A stretch of 34,933 nucleotides of DNA from an uncultured bacterium. GTDB lineage: Bacteria > Patescibacteriota > Saccharimonadia > Saccharimonadales > Saccharimonadaceae. A program made the position numbers and the translations under genes. Shown here in pieces: positions 24,439 through 32,707 of this stretch. Below the pieces are notes generated by a model. The model searched no databases, had not been told where the DNA came from, and was given only the letters and a program-made list of their open reading frames with translations. Location: the NCBI GenBank assembly GCA_903866605.1, contig CAIPOF010000035.1:1-34933 (forward strand). Direction: 5' to 3'. Position 1 is the first letter of the stretch. Each line of letters starts with the position of its first letter.

Positions 24439-24878
24439 ATTTTTCTTTCTCCGTCAGTATCTAAATCTTGATTAATTCTTACATCGACAAGAATGTTATT
24501 TTCTCTTAAAAACCGCCTGCCTATTAATATTTCAAAGTTCATGTCCGATCTATTAGTTAACCCGATGCGTGTGTGATAGACATTACCATTTATAACAATA
24601 TCTGTATCAAATTGATAGCGCTTCGCACGATGACCACTTGAACTACGTACGTGAACCGTGTAGTAATCAGTCAGTTCCATCGTATTTGTATGATTTTCTG
24701 ATGGCGTAAATCGTAAAACTTTTTTACCGTCAGATTTTCTAAAAAACTCTCTTATTTTTGAACAATGTAAAGCACCCGAATAAGCTCCGGTATCTATTTT
24801 TGCAAGCACGTTTTTAATACCAAGCTCTGGTATACTAACGTGTTCAAAAATGCCAAAAATTTCCTCTTTATTATTCAT
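24435..24878 (-). CDS. RimB-like retropepsin-type protease (PF05618)
   Basis: A 147-aa protein with KIDTGAYSGALHC (Asp-Thr-Gly-Ala, the retropepsin-like active site of this family) and IGRRFLRENNILVDV near the end. The family, formerly called ATP-dependent zinc protease, is typically encoded next to RimK. In the rimABK context it trims glutamate tails. The second ATG (24878) is preferred over 24884 because AAGGAT then lies about 8 nt upstream. The ATGA overlap with rimK indicates coupling. Confidence 0.85.
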   Translation of the reverse strand: MNNKEEIFGIFEHVSIPELGIKNVLAKIDTGAYSGALHCSKIREFFRKSDGKKVLRFTPSENHTNTMELTDYYTVHVRSSSGHRAKRYQFDTDIVINGNVYHTRIGLTNRSDMNFEILIGRRFLRENNILVDVRINQDLDTDGERKI

Positions 24879-24941
24879 ATCCATTATCCTTATAAAACTG
24901 GCTTATTTTATAACTTTTTTCTTTATTAGTCAATGGTAGGA

Positions 24942-26051
24942 TTAGAATATGCTGCGTTTTTTATTGTCTTCAAATTCTTCTAAAAGTTCACGTTGTTTTC
25001 TGGAAAGTTTAGTCGGTATATCGACAACGACACTGACAATATGCGGGCCACGCTTGTCACTGCGCAGATTCGGAACGCCATGATTTGATAGTTTAAAATC
25101 AGTGCCTGATTGAGTGCCAGATGGTATTTTCATCCTTATTTTACCATCAACTGTTTCGACTTCAATTTCTGTTCCTAAAGTAGCATCTACCATACCGATA
25201 TGCTGTTCTGACAAGATGATATTTCCTTCACGCGTGAAGTGTTTATGGGCTTTGACTCGGATATGAATGAATAGATCACCTTTTTGACCATTCCCAATTG
25301 CTTCTCCATGCTCGCGCAGACGGATTGTAGCTCCATCATCAATACCAGCTGGTACCTTTAGGTTAATAGTGCGTTTGCGTCGCTCTACGCCTTTGCCACG
25401 ACAGACTGTACAAATTTTTTCTGGAACCTTTCCACGACCGCCACAAGTATCACAAGTTACCGTCTGCTGGATTGGACCAAAAATCGTGTTCATTGCTCGA
25501 TTTATTTGACCAGCACCCTTACAGGTCGGACAGGTTTTAAAATCATAACCAGGCTCGACGGTTGTACCGTGACAGTGTGAACATTCATCATCCATTTCAA
25601 GTTGAATTTTTTCCTCTACACCAAAGACAGCTTCCTCGAATGATAACTGCAATGTTGCCTCAACGTCCTGGCCGCGTCTAGGGCCTTGGTTCCTCGTGTT
25701 ATTGCCACCACCAAAAAATTGACCAAAAATATCACCTAAACCACCGTCTCCGAAATCAAAATTAATATTTTGGCCATTAAAACCACCAAAGCCACCAAAT
25801 GGGTTACCGGTCGATGCACCACCACCATTATTGCCACCAACTCCGGCATGACCAAACTGATCATATCGCTGACGTTTTGAACTGTCTTTTAAGACTTCAT
25901 AAGCTTCACCGGCCTCTTTAAACTTAGCCTCATCGCCACCATCTTTATCGGGATGATATTTAACAGCGGCCTTGCGATAGGCTTTTTTTATCTCGTCATC
26001 TGAGGCATTTTTGGTAATACCCAGAATTTCATAATAATCACGTTTAGTCAT
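24942..26051 (-). CDS. dnaJ: Chaperone DnaJ
   Basis: A 369-aa type I DnaJ: J domain with YHPDKDGG (HPD), a Gly/Phe/Asn-rich linker (about 70-120), a zinc-binding region with four C-x2-C motifs (CSHC, CPTC, CDTC, CTVC), and the C-terminal client-binding domains. The first zinc motif lacks the usual GxG tail ([12 protein letters not shown]). It stimulates DnaK ATPase and delivers substrates. The gene stands alone, away from dnaK, with a CIRCE operator and a leaderless promoter. Confidence 0.97.
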   Translation of the reverse strand: MTKRDYYEILGITKNASDDEIKKAYRKAAVKYHPDKDGGDEAKFKEAGEAYEVLKDSSKRQRYDQFGHAGVGGNNGGGASTGNPFGGFGGFNGQNINFDFGDGGLGDIFGQFFGGGNNTRNQGPRRGQDVEATLQLSFEEAVFGVEEKIQLEMDDECSHCHGTTVEPGYDFKTCPTCKGAGQINRAMNTIFGPIQQTVTCDTCGGRGKVPEKICTVCRGKGVERRKRTINLKVPAGIDDGATIRLREHGEAIGNGQKGDLFIHIRVKAHKHFTREGNIILSEQHIGMVDATLGTEIEVETVDGKIRMKIPSGTQSGTDFKLSNHGVPNLRSDKRGPHIVSVVVDIPTKLSRKQRELLEEFEDNKKRSIF

Positions 26052-26059
26052 CTGTTACT

Positions 26060-26088
26060 ATTGTATAAAATTAGCACTCTTATTGCAA
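26060..26088 (-). promoter_or_regulatory. Leaderless, HrcA-controlled promoter of dnaJ
   Basis: TTGCAA (26083-26088, inside the CIRCE spacer), 17-nt spacer, TACAAT (26060-26065), then 8 nt to the ATG at 26051. Confidence 0.75.
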
Positions 26089-26097
26089 GAGTGCTAA
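26071..26097. promoter_or_regulatory. CIRCE operator upstream of dnaJ
   Basis: Perfect TTAGCACTC-N9-GAGTGCTAA. The HrcA repressor dimer binds such sites. Its spacer holds the -35 of dnaJ. Confidence 0.97.
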
Positions 26098-26098
26098 G

Positions 26099-26261
26099 TA
26101 ACTCGACTTGTACAATATCATCAACCTCCAAACAATACCTAACTGGCTGCAAACAATTTTTCCTCTTTCAATTTATCCACAGGTACATTTCGTTCGGATA
26201 AAATCGTTTTCGCTCAACCATATAATATTTGTAAACCAATGATATTGTACAAGTCGAGTTA
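26099..26261. mobile_element. MITE-like element or large inverted repeat
   Basis: Two perfect 23-bp inverted arms (26099-26121, starting TAACTCGACTTG, and 26239-26261) enclose 117 bp without an open frame; total 163 bp. The compact terminal inverted repeats, A+T-rich core and place between dnaJ's operator and the 3' end of a foreign-looking gene fit a miniature inverted-repeat element. No clear target duplication beyond TA. The core has one perfect DnaA-box sequence (TTATCCACA, 26173-26181). A very large hairpin with a regulatory role is the alternative. Confidence 0.55.
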
Positions 26262-26275
26262 TAAATCCATTGAAG

Positions 26276-26321
26276 ATGCGGCCGGGTTTTACCCACGGCC
26301 GCGTCCTCACTACAATCTTCC
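26276..26321 (-). terminator. G+C-rich hairpin downstream of the pgsA-like gene
   Basis: Inner arms GCGGCCG/CGGCCGC around an 11-base loop, with an outer GAAGAT/ATCTTC pair. It directly follows the pgsA-like stop codon at 26327. There is no U run, so it may rely on Rho or act as a 3' stabiliser. Confidence 0.5.
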
Positions 26322-26326
26322 TTAGA

Positions 26327-26905
26327 TCACTTTTTGTTGTACGCCCTGAGGTAATCACCCCAGGATGTCAAAGTCAAAGCGACTGATGCACCGACGACAG
26401 CCCAGGTCACTTGTCCCCAAACGCCAGTGAATGGCATGAAGAGAAAAGCGATAGCCGTGCACTGTACAACCATCTTGACTTTCCCGCTATAGACGGTACC
26501 AATCACCCTACCGTGCTTCCGGACCCTCTTCAGCATCAGAAAGACCGAAATCTCCCTAGCGAAGATGATCACCGTCGGTATCCAAACCAACGGTTGAACA
26601 ATGCTGAGAGCGACGAGAGTCGCCACAACCAGCACCTTGTCGACAATTGGATCAAGGGCCTTGCCTAGCAAGGTCACCATGTCCAGTCGACGAGCAAGAT
26701 AGCCGTCGATCTTGTCGGTTGAGGCCACGAAGATGAACACGAGCATGGCAATCCAGTACAGCTTGTTTGGATTGACCAAGTACAGTATGGCGGCCACGGG
26801 GCTTAGTACCAGACGAGCCTCCGTGATAAGGTTGGGCAATCCAGCCCAATCTTTGCTAAACTCCGCCCGAAGCGTAGTCTTGGTCTCGTCCATAATAGCC
26901 TCCAT
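26327..26905 (-). CDS. pgsA: CDP-alcohol phosphatidyltransferase (PgsA-like)
   Basis: A 192-aa membrane protein with the full family signature D-x2-D-G-x2-A-R-x8-G-x3-D-x3-D, seen as STDKIDGYLARR then GKALDPIVDK. It has about six hydrophobic helices. Such enzymes join CDP-diacylglycerol to an alcohol, most often glycerol-3-phosphate to give phosphatidylglycerol phosphate. ATG 26905 is chosen for the strong Shine-Dalgarno GGGAGAT. Sampled lines of this gene are about 52-53% G+C, clearly above its A+T-rich neighbours, and codon use differs, suggesting horizontal acquisition. Single-gene unit between dnaJ and dnaK. Confidence 0.88.
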   Translation of the reverse strand: MEAIMDETKTTLRAEFSKDWAGLPNLITEARLVLSPVAAILYLVNPNKLYWIAMLVFIFVASTDKIDGYLARRLDMVTLLGKALDPIVDKVLVVATLVALSIVQPLVWIPTVIIFAREISVFLMLKRVRKHGRVIGTVYSGKVKMVVQCTAIAFLFMPFTGVWGQVTWAVVGASVALTLTSWGDYLRAYNKK

Positions 26906-26990
26906 GACTATCTCCCTTCCGGGTGGATTCAAAAAAATGAACAGGTTTGTAGTGAAGAACAACGCCACCTCACAGTAGCGTTAATAATAA

Positions 26991-26996
26991 TTATAC
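26991..26996 (-). promoter_or_regulatory. -10 box of the pgsA-like gene
   Basis: TATAAT with a predicted leader of about 80 nt, which includes a small hairpin AACGC/GCGTT and the Shine-Dalgarno. Confidence 0.45.
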
Positions 26997-27037
26997 ATAT
27001 AAAACCATAAAATACAAATTTAGCTAGTATATTTTTA

Positions 27038-27061
27038 GAGCTACCTGGGACGGTAGCTCTT
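27038..27061. terminator. Hairpin downstream of dnaK
   Basis: Perfect arms AGAGCTACC/GGTAGCTCT with a six-base loop, extended by A/T pairs on both sides. On the minus strand it is followed by AAAAATATA rather than U, so termination is not typical. Confidence 0.55.
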
Positions 27062-27082
27062 GAAAATATTGTTTTTTAGTTA

Positions 27083-29014
27083 TTATTTTTCTTTTTTATC
27101 GTCGACAACTTCACCTTCGACAGGTTCATCCTTCGCCGAAGCTTCGGATGACGAGTCATCTTTGTCTTCTGACTTTTTATCATCGTCTTTGGATTCAGAT
27201 GATTTTTCTGCTGAGGCTGCTTGATACATCTTGGTACCAATAGGCATAATGGCATCATTTAAAGCTTTGGCAGCCGCTTCTAACTCTTCTTTATCTTCGC
27301 TAGTTTGATGCTTTTTGGCTTCATCGACAGCGTCGTTAATGACTTTTTTATCGTCATCACTAATTTTGTCTTTGAATTCATCTGGCATCTTTTCGGCCGC
27401 ATAAACTGCACCCTCTAGGCTATTACGTGAGTTAATCAGTTCACGTTTTTTCTTGTCTTCGTCGGCATGCATCTCGGCTTCTTTTTGAGCTTTTTCGATA
27501 TCATCCTTGCTTAGGTTGCCACTGTTTGAAATGGTGATACTTTGTTCTTTGCCTGTGCCTTTATCTTTGGCGGTTACGTTCAATATGCCGTTGGCATCAA
27601 TATTGAATGTGACTTCAATCTGAGGGACACCACGAGGTGCAGGCGCAATCCCATCTAGGCCAAAACGACCTAACGATTTATTGTCAGCTGCTAGTTCGCG
27701 TTCTCCCTGAGTTACATGAATTTCAACTTGAGATTGACCGTCAGCCGCTGTACTAAATATTTCAGATTTAGATGTTGGTACAGTTGTATTTCGTTCAATC
27801 AACTTTGTGGCAACACCACCCATAGTTTCAATACCCAGCGAAAGTGGTGTTACGTCCAACAAAAGTACATCTTTGACATCCCCCGCTAAGACTCCGCCTT
27901 GAATTGCCGCACCCATAGCTACTACTTCATCAGGGTTAACACCCTTTAGAGGGTCTTTGCCAAATAGCTGTTTTACTTTTTCAACTACTATCGGCATACG
28001 AGTCATGCCACCAACTAGAACAATCTCGTCGATATCCTTGGCTTTTAGGCCAGCATCTTTTAGGGCTTTATTGACAGGATCTGCTAGACGATCAATTAAT
28101 TCTGATATTAACTCTTCTAGTTTTGAACGAGTTAATTTGTATTCAAAGTGTTTTGGACCGTCGGCATCAGCTGTTAGAAATGGTAAATTTATTTCAGTTT
28201 CTTTGGCAGTTGAAAGTTCTTTTTTGGCTTTTTCAGCCTCATCTTTTAGGCGTTGCATTGCAGCTTTGTCACCTTTAAGATCAATACCCTCATTATTTTT
28301 GAAAACATCCAAAAAGTGATTGACGATTCGGTTATCAAAGTCTTCACCGCCAAGGTGAGTATCACCGTTAGTAGATTTAACTTCAAAAACGCCATCGCCT
28401 AATTCCAGTACAGAAACATCAAATGTACCACCGCCCAGGTCGAAAACAACAATTTTTTCTTCCTTTTTGCTATCCAAGCCATAGGCTAGTGCTGCAGCAG
28501 TAGGTTCGTTAATAATTCGTTTTACTTCAAGTCCTGCAATCTTCCCGGCATCTTTGGTTGCTTGTCGCTGCGCATCGTTAAAGTAGGCCGGGACTGTAAT
28601 GACGGCTTCGGTAACTTTTTCACCAAAGAAGCTTTCTGCATCAGCCTTTAATTTCGAAAGAATCATAGCCGAAACTTCCTCTGGTGTGTATTCTTTGTCG
28701 CCCATCTTGACTGCTACGCCATCGCCTTTTTTGACGATTTCGTATGGCATGATGTCATGGTCTTTTTGAATTTCTTTGTCACTAAATTTACGACCGATTA
28801 AACGTTTTACACCGTAAATAGTGTTTTTTGCGTTGGTTACACGTTGACGCTGTGCAATTTGGCCAACTAATCGTTCGCCTTTTTTGTTGATTGCAACTAC
28901 GCTTGGCGTAGTTCGATTGCCTTCGGTGTTGGCAATGACATCTGATTTACCACCAGTCATATACGCAACTGCACTGTTAGTTGTTCCGAGGTCAATTCCA
29001 ATAATTTTACTCAT
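27083..29014 (-). CDS. dnaK: Chaperone DnaK (Hsp70)
   Basis: A 643-aa Hsp70 of full length: [13 protein letters not shown] (phosphate 1), [29 protein letters not shown] (phosphate 2), [10 protein letters not shown], substrate-domain start [14 protein letters not shown], and an acidic, low-complexity tail ending [11 protein letters not shown]. The ATG at 29014 has AGGAGA about 10 nt upstream. It is transcribed alone from a promoter flanked by two CIRCE operators with a leader of about 65 nt. Works with DnaJ and GrpE encoded elsewhere in the window. Confidence 0.98.
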   Translation of the reverse strand: MSKIIGIDLGTTNSAVAYMTGGKSDVIANTEGNRTTPSVVAINKKGERLVGQIAQRQRVTNAKNTIYGVKRLIGRKFSDKEIQKDHDIMPYEIVKKGDGVAVKMGDKEYTPEEVSAMILSKLKADAESFFGEKVTEAVITVPAYFNDAQRQATKDAGKIAGLEVKRIINEPTAAALAYGLDSKKEEKIVVFDLGGGTFDVSVLELGDGVFEVKSTNGDTHLGGEDFDNRIVNHFLDVFKNNEGIDLKGDKAAMQRLKDEAEKAKKELSTAKETEINLPFLTADADGPKHFEYKLTRSKLEELISELIDRLADPVNKALKDAGLKAKDIDEIVLVGGMTRMPIVVEKVKQLFGKDPLKGVNPDEVVAMGAAIQGGVLAGDVKDVLLLDVTPLSLGIETMGGVATKLIERNTTVPTSKSEIFSTAADGQSQVEIHVTQGERELAADNKSLGRFGLDGIAPAPRGVPQIEVTFNIDANGILNVTAKDKGTGKEQSITISNSGNLSKDDIEKAQKEAEMHADEDKKKRELINSRNSLEGAVYAAEKMPDEFKDKISDDDKKVINDAVDEAKKHQTSEDKEELEAAAKALNDAIMPIGTKMYQAASAEKSSESKDDDKKSEDKDDSSSEASAKDEPVEGEVVDDKKEK

Positions 29015-29054
29015 ATTATTTATATCTCCTATTATTTATATACTTGTTATAATT

Positions 29055-29081
29055 TTAGCACTCTAACTGTTAGATTGCCAA
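29055..29081. promoter_or_regulatory. Second, imperfect CIRCE at dnaK
   Basis: TTAGCACTC-N9-GATTGCCAA: one half perfect, the other with two changes from GAGTGCTAA. It lies just downstream of the dnaK -10, about where transcription starts. Confidence 0.8.
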
Positions 29082-29088
29082 TATCCCA

Positions 29089-29118
29089 ATTATAAGACAG
29101 TTGGCACTCACATGTCAA
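29089..29118 (-). promoter_or_regulatory. HrcA-controlled promoter of dnaK
   Basis: TTGACA (29113-29118, inside the spacer of the upstream CIRCE), 18-nt spacer, TATAAT (29089-29094). Confidence 0.85.
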
Positions 29119-29127
29119 GAGTGCTAA
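29101..29127. promoter_or_regulatory. CIRCE operator upstream of dnaK
   Basis: TTGGCACTC-N9-GAGTGCTAA, one mismatch from consensus; covers the dnaK -35. It also lies 28 bp upstream of the divergent MFS gene's -35, so HrcA could affect both. Confidence 0.93.
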
Positions 29128-29155
29128 TAAAATTATTTCAATAAGATGTAGGAAG

Positions 29156-29184
29156 TTGAAGAAATATCCTTTTTTTGATATAAT
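29156..29184 (+). promoter_or_regulatory. Leaderless promoter of the MFS transporter
   Basis: TTGAAG (29156-29161), 17-nt spacer, TGATATAAT extended -10 (TATAAT 29179-29184), then 8 nt to the ATG at 29193. Confidence 0.75.
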
Positions 29185-29192
29185 AATTGTGA

Positions 29193-30467
29193 ATGCAAAG
29201 TTTAAAATCATTTTTTAAAGCAAGCCCGTTATTGGCGCTTTTTTTAACTATTTTTATAGACATGTTAGGTGTGGGTATTTTGATACCAGTTTTCCCTTTA
29301 TTAATTCTACCAAATTCTCCTGATGTAATATTACCTGCAGGCTGGACAATATCACAAGGATTTATATTACTTGGCTGGCTAAGCGCAACTTACCCATTGG
29401 CTCAGTTTTTTTCGGCTCCAGTTTTAGGTCAGTTAGCTGATCGCTTCGGGCGCAAGAAAATACTAGCAATTTCTATTGCAGGCACAACTTTGGGATATAT
29501 ACTTTTTGCAATTGGAATTGCTACGCACAACATTCCATTGCTTTTCGCAGCACGATTGCTAGATGGCCTAACCGGTGGGAATCTATCTGTAGCACAGGCT
29601 GGTATCGCTGATATTAGTACCGCAAAAAATAGAGCCCGAAATTTTGGATTTATTGGTATGGCATTCGGTCTAGGTTTCATTTTAGGCCCATATATTGGTG
29701 GAAAATTAGCCGATCCTAATGTAATCAGTTGGTTCAATGCTCAAACTCCTTTTTACTTTACTGCACTGCTTTGTTTTATAAACGTAATTCTAATATTAAC
29801 ATTCTTACCAGAAACACTGAAAATTGCCAAGAAAGCTCGCATTGACATATCAAAACCCTTTAAAAATATAGCTACAGCCTTTTCAAGACCTGGAATCCGA
29901 AGCGTTATGCCCACAAGTTTTCTTTTTAATGCTGGATTTACATTCTTTACCACCTTTTTTGCTATCGTTTTAGCTCAAAAGTTTGGATTTAAACAAGGCA
30001 ATACGGGTGATTATTTTGCATATGTCGGTTTGTGGATAGCCATAGTCCAGGGTGGTTTAACTGGTATAATTTCCAAAAAGTACAAAGATTATCAGGTGCT
30101 TCGGATAAGTATATTCGTTAGTGCCATTTCACTACTTGGATACTTTATCATTCCAGCCGGTGGATCCAGTTGGCTCTTTTTAGTACCGCCATTTATGGCA
30201 CTAGGTAATGGATTGACTATGGCATTTAATACTTCCCTTATTAGTCGCATTAGCCCTCGTGAGATACAAGGCGAGTCATTGGGTATAAATTCAAGTGTGA
30301 TGGCATTAGCCCAAGCATTCCCAGCCATAATCGCTGGATATGTTGCTACTGTTAATGATAACTTGCCAGTTTTTGTAGGCAGTGTGGTTATAGCACTTGC
30401 TGGAATAGCCTTTTGGATATTCTTTAAACCAGGACGCGACGATATATACGGCACTGAAGCTAAATAA
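29193..30467 (+). CDS. MFS transporter, TetA-like
   Basis: A 424-aa protein with twelve predicted helices. Helix 1 has FIDMLGVGILIPVFPLL, typical of TetA/DHA1 drug:H+ antiporters; loop 2-3 carries motif A, GQLADRFGRKKIL; helix 4-5 has RLLDGLTGGNLSVAQA and GFILGPYIGG. The substrate cannot be told; it could be a drug or metabolite exporter. It is divergent from dnaK and convergent with ackA, its stop being 4 bp from the ackA stop. Confidence 0.85.
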   Translation: MQSLKSFFKASPLLALFLTIFIDMLGVGILIPVFPLLILPNSPDVILPAGWTISQGFILLGWLSATYPLAQFFSAPVLGQLADRFGRKKILAISIAGTTLGYILFAIGIATHNIPLLFAARLLDGLTGGNLSVAQAGIADISTAKNRARNFGFIGMAFGLGFILGPYIGGKLADPNVISWFNAQTPFYFTALLCFINVILILTFLPETLKIAKKARIDISKPFKNIATAFSRPGIRSVMPTSFLFNAGFTFFTTFFAIVLAQKFGFKQGNTGDYFAYVGLWIAIVQGGLTGIISKKYKDYQVLRISIFVSAISLLGYFIIPAGGSSWLFLVPPFMALGNGLTMAFNTSLISRISPREIQGESLGINSSVMALAQAFPAIIAGYVATVNDNLPVFVGSVVIALAGIAFWIFFKPGRDDIYGTEAK

Positions 30468-30477
30468 TTAATTATTT
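30462..30477. repeat. A/T palindrome spanning two convergent stop codons
   Basis: Perfect 16-bp palindrome AAATAATTAATTATTT containing the TAA of the MFS gene and the TAA of ackA. It may act as a weak bidirectional 3'-end signal. Confidence 0.6.
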
Positions 30478-31656
30478 TATATATTGCTCTGTTCGGCGTG
30501 CCAGCTCGGTGGCTTCATCTGTCAGAATAACTAATATTGGTTTGCTAGAAAGATCTGCAATATTTGCTATTTCAACAGGCTCAAATGCATTTTCATTAGC
30601 GTTTGGACTTATCCCGAAGCCTAAATACCCTAACCGCTTCAATATACGACCTCTGATAATTGATGACCGCTCACCTACAGTCCCTGTAAACACTAGGCAA
30701 CTAATACCATTCATGCTAGCAGCCATTTGACCAATTGCTTGCTGGATTCGATAGACAAATATATTCAAGGCAAGTTTGGCCCTGGCGTCGCCTTTAGCCT
30801 CACTGGCAATTAACTGACGGATATCGTCAGAACTACCGCTTAATCCTAAAAGTCCACTTTTTCTAAAAAGAAATTCTTCAAGTTCACCTGGCGAAAAACC
30901 AAGTTCGCGTTTGACTGCCAATGCTGCAGATACGTCAATACTACCGCTACGAGTCGCCATGACCACACCCTCAAGTGGTGAATAACCCATAGTAGTCTCG
31001 ACGCTTTTGCCGTTTTCGATTGCTGTAACGCTACAGCCACTTCCCAGATGACAGATAACTGTTTTTGGCAGTAGGACATCGTCTTTTTTCAATTTATCGA
31101 CAATTGAACTGATAGAAATGCCGTGAAACCCATATTTTTCAATTTCTAATTTGTCAGCCAGTTTCGTGTCGATAGCATAATATCTGGCATAGTCCGGTTT
31201 CGTGGCGTGAAAAGCGCTGTCCGAAACGGCGATGATTGGAGTTTTTGGAAAACGAATCCTCAGCTGTTTTATCTCTAGTAGCGCAGTTTTAATATGTAGA
31301 GGTGATTCACGACTCAGATCTTCTAGGAACGATACAACTTCGTCCGTAACTAGTTCATCTTGCATAAAACGCTTGCTAGGCGCTACGATTCGAATACCAA
31401 TGGCCGATATCTTATCAGTTTCACTAATAATTTTGTATTTATGAAGTAATGGCAACGTCCGATGTGGGGCGTTCCCCAGGTTAGCATCATCGTATCTCTC
31501 TGAATATTTATTGTCGCCATACTCTAATTCACCAACTACTTTTTCGTCGACAATTTCAAAATGAAGATTGGCTTTTTTAGCTCCACCAATATAAAGGGCA
31601 TACTTGCGACTGGCGCTGCCGGGATTGACTATAAAAATTATTGATTTTTCTGCCAT
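30472..31656 (-). CDS. ackA: Acetate kinase
   Basis: A 394-aa acetate/butyrate-kinase-fold protein. It has FIVNPGSASRKYALY (phosphate-1 region), SDSAFHATKPDYARYY, KYGFHGISISSI, HLGSGCSVTAIENGKS, GYSPLEGVVMATRSGSID, and FTGTVGERSSIIRGRIL. It interconverts acetate + ATP and acetyl phosphate, giving substrate-level ATP. Divergence is notable: the usual HRVVHGG becomes RIVAPSKRF, and APLHNP becomes ESPLHI. I chose ATG 31656 because the earlier start at 31713 precedes an extended -10 (TGCTATTAT). No phosphotransacetylase gene is near. Confidence 0.85.
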   Translation of the reverse strand: MAEKSIIFIVNPGSASRKYALYIGGAKKANLHFEIVDEKVVGELEYGDNKYSERYDDANLGNAPHRTLPLLHKYKIISETDKISAIGIRIVAPSKRFMQDELVTDEVVSFLEDLSRESPLHIKTALLEIKQLRIRFPKTPIIAVSDSAFHATKPDYARYYAIDTKLADKLEIEKYGFHGISISSIVDKLKKDDVLLPKTVICHLGSGCSVTAIENGKSVETTMGYSPLEGVVMATRSGSIDVSAALAVKRELGFSPGELEEFLFRKSGLLGLSGSSDDIRQLIASEAKGDARAKLALNIFVYRIQQAIGQMAASMNGISCLVFTGTVGERSSIIRGRILKRLGYLGFGISPNANENAFEPVEIANIADLSSKPILVILTDEATELARRTEQYIK

Positions 31657-31669
31657 AATATCTACTCTA

Positions 31670-31675
31670 ATAATA
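31670..31675 (-). promoter_or_regulatory. Extended -10 promoter of ackA
   Basis: TGCTATTAT with 13 nt from the -10 to the ATG, giving a leader of about 6 nt and no Shine-Dalgarno. Confidence 0.5.
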
Positions 31676-31752
31676 GCATGATGCTTGTGGTTTTTATCAG
31701 ATTTTTTGTTCATGCCACATTATCAAAATCTTTATTTCTTTTTAGCGTCCGC

Positions 31753-31860
31753 TATCACTTACATTTATTTAAACAGCACACTCTACGTGTGTCACTTTGT
31801 GACAGCACGTAGCGTTCGGCTGCCTACCGGCACAGTCTGTTTATAATAAAGTAAGTGATA
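31753..31860. ncRNA. Candidate structured RNA or inverted-repeat element
   Basis: Outer arms of about 24 nt begin TATCACTTAC and end GTAAGTGATA, pairing through AAACAG/CTGTTT with a small bulge. Inside is a second strong hairpin with arms CTACGTGTGTCAC and GTGACA-G-CACGTAG around TTT. No protein frame. The fold is equally stable on either strand, so the transcribed strand is unknown. It does not match RNase P, tmRNA, 6S or SRP RNA by eye. A small mobile element with long terminal repeats is the other reading. Confidence 0.45.
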
Positions 31861-32127
31861 CCAGACGTAATTAACGTAGTTTGAAGATTTTGGAATTTAA
31901 GCGTGTTTTAAATACGAATATGCTATAAACGGCATACCAGCCCAATAATAAGACAGCCTGTCGAGTTGCCGTAAAATAGCAGCGAATTATTCCTGGCTAT
32001 CCGAGTATGTTTGAACGTAGTGAGTTACGCAGGATACAAAGACTAATTAGCTGTTATTTTAACGCGAAACGAGAGTGGCTGTCGTTTATTGGGGTGGTAT
32101 GGCGGGTAAAGGACAACGGACGCAATA
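31861..32127. other. Stretch without genes between the structured element and grpE
   Basis: No frame of useful length on either strand. The longest suggestive piece is a 41-codon stop-free minus-strand frame (31871-31996) with a hydrophobic core LLLGWYAVYSIFVF, but it has no clear start. A further imperfect hairpin pairs GCTAT-AA-ACGGCA (about 31922-31935) with TGCCGT-AAA-ATAGC (about 31967-31980). Either a non-coding RNA or a decayed gene; the spacing is atypical for this packed genome. Confidence 0.5.
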
Positions 32128-32613
32128 TTATTTTCTAGTTACTTTGACCATAGAATGACGGATTGGGCGACCATTTAGAGTATAACCGGGTTGCATTTCT
32201 TCGGCTATCACTTCATGCTCGCCTTCACTATCTTCGTCAAACAAAATAGCCTCATGCAAATCAGGATTAAAAATTGTGCCTGGTTTGGCCTCGATCCGTT
32301 TTATGTTTAGTTCATCCAGTAACTTTTCAAGGTTTTTTACTAAACCAGTCACACCTTGAACCCACAAATTATTTTTCAGCTCATCTGGTGTATATGAAAT
32401 TGCTCGCTCGATATTATCAATGACAGGTAAAAGTTTTAATATTGCACTAGCCTGCCCGGATTCACGAGCCATTGCCTTTTCTGATTCACTGCGTTTAACA
32501 TAATTTTCAAAATCTGCCCTATTTCTTTGCAAATCACTGGTAATTTCACCAAGTTTTTGCTCAAATTCTAATTCTTTTTTGTTCTTCTTTGATTTATCTA
32601 ATTCCTTTTTCAT
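32128..32613 (-). CDS. grpE: Nucleotide exchange factor GrpE
   Basis: A 161-aa protein of slightly short length: a Lys/Glu-rich coiled coil (about 1-50) with DLQRNRADFENYVKR, the four-helix hinge ILKLLPVIDNIERAIS, and the beta domain NPDLHEAILF and VIAEEMQPGYTLNGRPIRHSMVKV. It releases ADP from DnaK. The ATG at 32613 follows AAAGGGAAAA. It is downstream of hrcA by 94 nt and probably shares its CIRCE-controlled promoter. Confidence 0.95.
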   Translation of the reverse strand: MKKELDKSKKNKKELEFEQKLGEITSDLQRNRADFENYVKRSESEKAMARESGQASAILKLLPVIDNIERAISYTPDELKNNLWVQGVTGLVKNLEKLLDELNIKRIEAKPGTIFNPDLHEAILFDEDSEGEHEVIAEEMQPGYTLNGRPIRHSMVKVTRK

Positions 32614-32676
32614 TTTTCCCTTTCTTATCTGCCGAACGCTATCATTCGTAACTAGTTGTTTCTTGAAAATTTATTC

Positions 32677-32697
32677 TATAATCCATAATCTATAATC
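32677..32697. repeat. Three tandem 7-bp units between hrcA and grpE
   Basis: TATAATC-CATAATC-TATAATC on the plus strand (GATTATA-type units on the minus strand). Function unknown. Confidence 0.5.
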
Positions 32698-32707
32698 TAA
32701 ATTCTGC

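Noticed and set aside
26173-26181. DnaA box as part of a replication origin
   Set aside because: A single box, with no dnaA or dnaN gene, no box cluster and no clear unwinding region. A second copy at about 22198 inside comEC shows such boxes occur by chance here.
31871-31996. 41-codon hydrophobic frame on the minus strand
   Set aside because: No start codon context, no promoter and no recognisable family; kept only as a remark.
31741-32127. tmRNA, RNase P RNA, 6S RNA or SRP RNA in the non-coding stretch
   Set aside because: I looked for a tRNA-like end with GGTTC loop and CCA, the P4 core of RNase P, and the SRP tetraloop region on both strands and found none.
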